This document shows positions 58,045 to 64,000 of a stretch of DNA of 64,000 bases, piece after piece. The stretch comes from Anaeramoeba flamelloides (lineage: Eukaryota; Metamonada; Anaeramoebidae). Each line of letters starts with the position of its first letter. Positions within the stretch are counted from its first letter, which is position 1. Below the pieces are notes generated by a model, which was not told the DNA's origin, did not search any database, and saw only the letters and a list, made by a program, of their open reading frames with translations. The stretch spans positions 1,116,001-1,180,000 of the forward strand of contig JANTQA010000026.1 of NCBI GenBank assembly GCA_027625915.1, given 5' to 3'. The position numbers were made by a program, and so were the translations under genes.

Positions 58045-58266
58045 GTATTGTTTTTGTTTTTTTTTTTGTTTTTGTTTCTTTTTCTGTTTATTTAATTTTA
58101 TTGAAGAGTATTGAAACGAAATTAACGATTGAAGGAAGCCATTTTAAAATTTGCATTTTAAGGGATCAGGACTCTACAACAACAGGAGCAAAATTTAAAA
58201 TATTTTCATGGTGACATTCTCTACTTACAATTTTTGAATATTCCAAGTGTCAAAAAATTCTTGTAG

Positions 58267-59214
58267 ACCAAGAAGCCCAATAAAAGAAAATTTTTTCAGT
58301 CAGATCAATTTTTTTTCCAATTTGCTTACTAATAAATTCAAAGAAATATCTGAAAAGATTCTCTTCATTTTCCATTTTACAACTTTTTTTACACAAGCTT
58401 TCAATAAAGCATTCTCTTTGTTTAAAGGTGAAGAAACTTTGTAAAATTGGTTTGACTTTGTAAAGGATCTTTCTTTGAGTTGTTTTATTAGTTGAGTTTA
58501 TACATTACAAAATGGGTAATTGAACTAAAAATTTTATAAAATAAATTTGAATTTATCAGTATGAAAAAGAAAAGCATTTAAGGGTCTTGTCATTTACCGT
58601 GGATTTGATACATACTCAAGGAGTGGCTTGAAACCTAAAAAGGGTATTGTGAAATTGCACTTCTTATGATTGACAAAATTAAAATAACTTACCAAAAAAA
58701 TTCAAATAACAAATAAAAATTTTTTACGAATTCTTAATTTACAAAAAATCCAATTCAATAAAAAAAATTGAAATCAACCAAACAAATTCACAAAATTCAA
58801 ATAAATAAAAAAAATCTTGAGAGAACTCTATTTGACAAAAAATTCATTTAAAATAATTAATTTAAAAGCTATTCATTGACAAAAATCAAATAATATGAAA
58901 AAAAATTGAGCGGATTCCGATTGTCAAAAAATTCAATCAAAAAAAAATTAATCCAAGATCTCATTGACAAAAAATTCAATTCAAAAAAAAAAGTTTAAAA
59001 GCATTCTCAATTCGAAAAAATCAAATTTAAAAAAAAAAAATTACTTGCTTCTTTTTTTAAATTTCCAAAGGGTTAAATTTCTTCAATTTAAAACAAATTG
59101 TCTTCTAAAAGTACACAATCAATTTAATTCGATTTAATCTGGTTTGTAGTTCGATTGTAAAGCTAAATTTGACAAAGTAAGGATTTTTTAACATTCTTGA
59201 GAAAAATAATAACT
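58267..59214. other. Gene-free stretch with an imperfect tandem motif
   Basis: Between about 58730 and 59040 the motif 'attgacaaaaaattcaatt(c/a)aaaaaa' recurs imperfectly five or six times, interspersed with A runs. The frame at 58247-58444 has no recognised homology. No gene was found. Confidence 0.45.
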
Positions 59215-59572
59215 TAAACTCCATTTCACTCAAAGGGGTCCAGCCAAAAATGAAAAAGTCACTTTATTTTTAATAATAAACCAAACTTAGATTGTTTAGA
59301 AATACGAGAAATAATAAACTTCTTATAAGAGTTCATAATTATAAAAGAAAACCCGGAACAAACCATAAATTTCAAAAAAAAAAAAAATGTTAAAAAATTT
59401 TTGGGCCCCATTCATTGGAACGTCTCGTGCAAAATTCTCATTTTCTTTAAGTAATTAAAATCGTTGATAATAAGATTTTTTACTTGTAAATGTATGAATT
59501 TTAAAAGAACATACAAAGCTTAACTTTTCTTAATGTTTATTTCGTTTTTCAAACATTTTTTTTCAAAGTTAA

Positions 59573-59626
<54 letters not shown>

Positions 59627-59763
59627 AAAATTTTAAAAAATGAGAAAAAATGATTTTGATCTAAAAATTGAAAATTTTAGTTTGATAAGAGTAATGAATT
59701 AAACTCATAGAATGTCTTCCATTTCTTCAATAAAACTGGCCCCTTTGACTGAAAAAGAGTTTA
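59215..59763 (+). mobile_element. M1 non-autonomous DNA transposon
   Basis: The 549-bp element starts TAAACTCCATTTCACTCAAA and ends CTTTGACTGAAAAAGAGTTT A. It is nearly identical to 18285-18837 except in the A-rich interior tract (about 46 A at 59579-59624), so these two copies are recent. Confidence 0.88.
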
Positions 59764-60239
59764 TTTGAGAAAATAGAAAAAAATCAAAAAAAAACATCGA
59801 GATCTCAAAAAGCCACAAAGAGTTACACTCCAAAACGAACCCTGGTGTTTTCAAAATGATAAATCACAACCATTCTAATTGAAAATTGTGAGTGTTACTT
59901 TTTGGCACTTTTTTCGAAAAATGTCCTCTTTTTTGATTATTGATTTTGTGAGATCGATCGAACGTCACAGGTTGGTTAGTTTTTGATTGTTTATTAGGTA
60001 CTCATTAAAATTACAAAATTTTTTACTGAAATATGCAAAATAAACAGAAATACACCAATTCTTATTTACAAAACAGAATTTAAAATTGAAAATATGACAA
60101 TTTCAGTAAATAAAACGAAATTTAAATTAATATAGATTAGGATATTTATCTCTTCTTAATTTAGAAAAATTAATCAAATTTAATCAAAGAATAAATAATA
60201 AAATCAACTGGTATTCAAAAGATTTAAAAGAACTAAAAA

Positions 60240-60796
60240 TATAAGTACACATTCAATGAGTTGCTGAATTTCAAAAGTTGGAAGTGTCGTTAGTTTTTTT
60301 TTAATTTAAGAAATAAAATGAAAATTTAAGAAATTTTCGGTTTATTTCTTAAATTAAAAAAAAACTAGACACTTTTCGTTAGGTTTTCCAAAATTTAAAA
60401 GAATTGAGTTAAATCAAAGATTTTACTCTATTCTTTTGAATTCTGGAAAACCGCCGTTAGCTTTTTTTTAATTTTAGAAATAAAACGAAAATTTCAAAAA
60501 TTTTCTATTAATTTCTTAAATTAAAAAAAAAGTGTCTTTAGGTTTTCTTGGGTTTTCTGTTTATTTGTAAAATCGATAGATTTTCGTTAGGTTTTTTTTA
60601 CTTTAGAAATAAACCGAAAATTTTAATAAATTTTCTGTTTATTTCTAAGTAAAAAAAACCTAGAACACTTCACAAATAAAACAGAAAACCTCAAGAAAAC
60701 CGCCGTTCGGTTTTCCAAAATTTAAAAGAATCGAGTTAAATCTTTGATTTTACTCCATTCTTTTGAATTCTGGAAAACCTAGGCACTTGACGGCAC
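60240..60796. repeat. Foldback hairpin array next to a LINE 3' end
   Basis: Alternating hairpins are built from aaataaaacgaaaattt../..aaattttctgtttatttct, aattgagttaaatc..gattttactc and gaattctggaaaacc modules. The array ends in three near-tandem copies of ggcacttgacg at 60783-60815. It is the same module set as at 1-960. Confidence 0.75.
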
Positions 60797-61240
60797 TTGA
60801 CGGCACTTGACGACACTCCACAAAATTATTTTACAATAATTAAAAATCAAAATTATTTATTTAAAACTCAAAAATATTTGAGTTATCCGTCAAGTTCAAT
60901 AATTCTAAAATTCAGATCGTTTACTAACTGCTTAAATAGATATTACTATGTAATCAATAAAAATTCAAATAAATTTTATCCTTTATGTTCAAAATATGAA
61001 CAAAAGGAAGTTATAGAAAATATTGATCATTTTTTATGGGTCTGTCCTTCCTATGAAAAAGATAGATTAATATTTTATAAAAAGTAAAAAGAAATAAATC
61101 TTAATGGACTAATTTCAAATCAAGACAGTTTGAAACTATTTTCATAAATTAATAATCGTGAAATCTATGATTTTACGCTTAAATTCCTGAAAGGGAATTA
61201 AAGTCTAAGGGCAACTAGAGTGTAATCTACACTTCTTCAA
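60797..61240 (+). mobile_element. LINE (non-LTR retrotransposon) 3' end with zinc knuckle and tail
   Basis: A 96-codon frame (60797-61087) ends the element's ORF with LCSKYEQ..IDHFLWVCPSYE, the C-x17-H-x4-C part of a C-terminal zinc knuckle of LINE reverse transcriptases. After one stop the segment continues with NNREIYDFTLKFLKGN in another frame, then gagtgtaatctacacttctt and an A-rich tail (61233-61258). The stop and frame change show decay. The reverse-transcriptase core is absent (5' truncation at the foldback array). Confidence 0.75.
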
Positions 61241-61259
61241 TAATAAAAAAAAAAAAAAT

Positions 61260-62344
61260 TACAAAATTTTTTTAATCCATTTCAGAAAATTATTTTTAAC
61301 CGTAACAACTCGAACCTTAAATTGATTTTTATTTCAAACATTTCAAAATTTTTTTACTTTTTTATTCCCATTTCCAACATTATTACATAACAGATAGTCT
61401 TTGTTTTCAGGAATATTAATAAAAGATTTTTTTTCTGTATTGATTTGAGATAATTCTTTTGGTTAACCTAAAAAATTGATTTATTTAACTTATTCAAAAA
61501 TAATGGTGCAGCTGTTCCAACATTACCATGTGAATTTATAAGAAAACTTAGAAATTGATTTACCATTACAAAATTTTATCCTGAATGACAAGCCGTAAAA
61601 TGTTTCTAAAAGTTTATCATAAACAGGGAAAATTTATGATTAGAAAAAAAAATTATTTTATCCATTTTTTGGTTTCTTTGGTTTTGCAAAATAGACAAAT
61701 AAATTTATAAAAAACTTACATTCATGTGGATCTTTAATTTCCAAAATTTCTAAAATCTCAGGTTTTTACAATTTTAAAAACAAAGATCGAAAAATACTTT
61801 CAAGTTTCCGTGATTTCTGTGATTTCCTTTCTTGATAAAATTTAATTTTTGTCTTACGTTTTTAAAACAAAAAAAATTCTTCTAATGATGTTAGTAAAAT
61901 TGATATTTTTCTCTTATGTTATGATCGAAATTGAATTTTCTATTTCATAAAACACAATTTTATAATAGACAACCAATTTTTATGCCTTATAATATTTTCA
62001 CAGTAGGGTTGGAACGGCTGTATTGATTTAAGAAGGATAGTTATAACCATTAAAATTTTAAAGTCATTTACAAATTTTACTCAGAAATTGTGTTTTTGTT
62101 AAAAAGATGAAATTTGATTTTTTTAAAATAATATTTTCTTCAAAATATTTTGGAATTGGGTAATTTTATCCTCAAAATTCAAAATCTGTTTTTTGATTCC
62201 AAAAAATCAAAAATTGAAGCATAATATAAAGCTTTAAGGATTAATGCAAAAATCCTTTCAAAATTATTCTATAATGTATTTTCAGGGTGGAGACACATGA
62301 TGGATTCAAAATCTCCAATATAAATGGTTGGTATTTGTATTGTA
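61260..62344. other. Gene-free AT-rich stretch
   Basis: No exon was recognised. A trace of the unknown family seen at 47 kb (NSHGNVGTAAP, minus strand) lies near 61500-61535. Confidence 0.4.
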
Positions 62345-62701
62345 TACAGCAATTTCAAACCTGTTGCGCACGATTTAACTTAACTTAAAATTGAAATTTT
62401 CATTAAACTTTCTTTAAACTCCTTTCAATTGAAATGAACTATTGTTATTTTGGACTCAAAGCTTCTTGTATTGTACTTAATATCCAAAATCCCTTACAAC
62501 ATGAAATTTTTTTTAAATAATTTCAAAAAACTAAAAAAAAACGGAAAAGTTGTTTATGAAGCCTTTCATACAGGTATTCTTGAGTTTAGGTGTTAAAACC
62601 TTAATTTAGTTTTAACAGATCTTTAAGTTCAAAGAAAGTTTAATGAAAATTTCAATTTTAAGTTAAGTTAAATCGTGCGCACCAGGTTTGAAATTGCTGT
62701 A
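62345..62701. mobile_element. Tc1/mariner-like MITE, family C, near-perfect terminal repeats
   Basis: The 357-bp element is bounded by TA. TACAGCAATTTCAAACCTGT at the left is mirrored by the right end caggtttgaaattgctgta. The inverted repeat runs about 69 bp on each side with very few mismatches (through taacttaacttaaaattgaa). The interior is about 220 bp with no ORF. High arm identity implies a young insertion. Confidence 0.9.
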
Positions 62702-64000
62702 TTTCGAATCCATTTGGTGCCTTAAAACTTAAGAAATATAAAATTGCACTTTACTTTTTTTCAGTGTGCATTAAGCGCTATCCAATTTTTATACTCTGTA
62801 TGTATTGAAATTCAATGTATAAATCAATGAAAATCATTTAAAAGTTAGTAAATTGAAGGATATGAAAAATATAGCAAATTTTCATTTTGTAGAGTTTTTG
62901 AATGAAAAATAAAAAAAAATAAAACTTTTCTGAATATTCGAACAAAATTAGGTAAATTTAAAATCATTTTTTTTTATTTACATCTTACAGATCTAACTTT
63001 ATGTAACAAATTTTTTATACAATCTCCATACACTGTATAATATTTTAAAATGAAGTGGGGGGGGGGTAAGTGAGGAAAGAGGATTTTGATTTTAGAACCC
63101 TTCAAAATGGTAAATTTCGAATTTGGATTATGAAAAAATAATTTTTCCAAATTTTTTCATAAATTTCAAGACAAAAAACTAAAATTTAAATTTTAACAAG
63201 ATCTCTTGGATGAACATTCTTTTAAGTCAATAAATATATTGTTTGTCTTGAAAGTAAGATGTCTTAATATATGGTGATAATGTAATCATTGAAAATTTTG
63301 TTTTAATGAATAATAAACACCTAAATTCGATTAAAATATTGTTTGTCTCAACTCTTGATTCACTTTTTTAGTTGAATAAAGTTCCAGAATTATTTGCTGA
63401 AAATTGAAAAAAAAATAAAAATATTTCCAAAGTTTTTATTATTTTTTAGTTACTAAAATCAAAATAATTTAAAGATCAGCTGAAAGGGTTTCGAATTTAG
63501 CTTATTTTTCTTGAGTTTTCTGACAAATAATGAAAACAATTTTATTTTTTTAAAAAAATTGAAATTTCATTTTAATTTTTTAAATAAAAAAAAACATACC
63601 CTTTTTTCTGTATCAAGTAAAATACACATACCACCAAAAAAAAAAAAACACAAAAATAAAACCAAAATGGAAATAATACTTTTCTTTCCATAGGTTGAGG
63701 TATTGACTTTGTCTTTTATTTTTTTTTACTTTCTTCAATCAAAAAAAGATAAAATCTAACTACTGACAAATATCCAAATTCTAAATGGTTTTCTTTGAGG
63801 AGTATATTTGTAATTTTTCAAATCCATTTCGTAAGAAATAATCTCCAAAAGTAAATCTCATTAATAAAAAAGAGTGCCAAACCTCCTATATCTGATTAAG
63901 ATTTAATTTTTTAAAGAAAATTTCTTCAAAAAAAAGCAATTAAATATTATTTTCCAGTCTCCACTCTAAACTGAATCACGTTTTTATCATTTAGATTTTG
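62702..64000. other. Gene-free AT-rich stretch at the window end
   Basis: It contains a G10 run at 63057-63066, poly(A) tracts and short compositional frames only (for example 63511-63693). No gene was recognised, though an exon of a gene extending past the window cannot be excluded. Confidence 0.4.

Noticed and set aside
58730-59040. Regular 'attgacaaaaaattcaa' repetition considered as a CRISPR-like array
   Set aside because: Units are degenerate, unevenly spaced and without unique spacers, in eukaryotic DNA.

Overview
The window is nuclear DNA from an extremely AT-rich protist. The evidence is spliceosomal GT-AG introns in most genes, eukaryote-only protein families (kinesin-8-type motor, DENN domain, CARMIL-type PH+LRR, TTBK/CK1 kinase, eIF5A), the standard code with all three stops in use, Asn/Lys/Gln-rich low-complexity tails, and long poly(A)/(T) and (TA)n tracts. 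The style recalls amoeboflagellates such as Anaeramoeba, but that is a guess from protein style only. Intergenic DNA is dominated by small transposon-derived repeats. No LTR retrovirus-like, Polinton or envelope-bearing element was seen.

Layout. 1-960: foldback hairpins fused to a LINE 3' remnant. 1418-2209: helical hypothetical protein. 5.1-7.2 kb: large foldback element. 8139-16830 (+): four-exon DENN-domain protein of about 1480 aa with a 3.9 kb third intron full of repeats. 17-23 kb: repeats. 23880-23103 (-): complete three-exon eIF5A whose middle exon is 21 nt and carries the hypusine loop. 25 kb: foldback element. 26670-30942 (+): kinesin whose ATP-binding P-loop is interrupted by a 293-aa intein. 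39376-34768 (-): CARMIL-like PH+LRR protein. 44667-45737 (+): APH/choline-kinase-like phosphotransferase. 53078-49283 (-): TTBK/CK1 kinase ending in a prenylation-like CNIL. 57523-58044 (+): ubiquitin-like-fold fragment. 58.2-64 kb: repeats, a LINE 3' end and a Tc1-like MITE.

The genes do not form a pathway. Several (kinesin, CARMIL, DENN, CK1) would work in cytoskeleton and membrane traffic, but nothing shows co-regulation.

The standout is the kinesin intein. It has Ser at position 1, an SxxH block B, a degenerate LAGLIDADG-type endonuclease core, a terminal THN and a +1 Thr. It sits exactly between Lys and Thr of the Walker A motif, and a spliceosomal intron lies only two codons upstream. 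The motor cannot bind nucleotide until both interruptions are removed.
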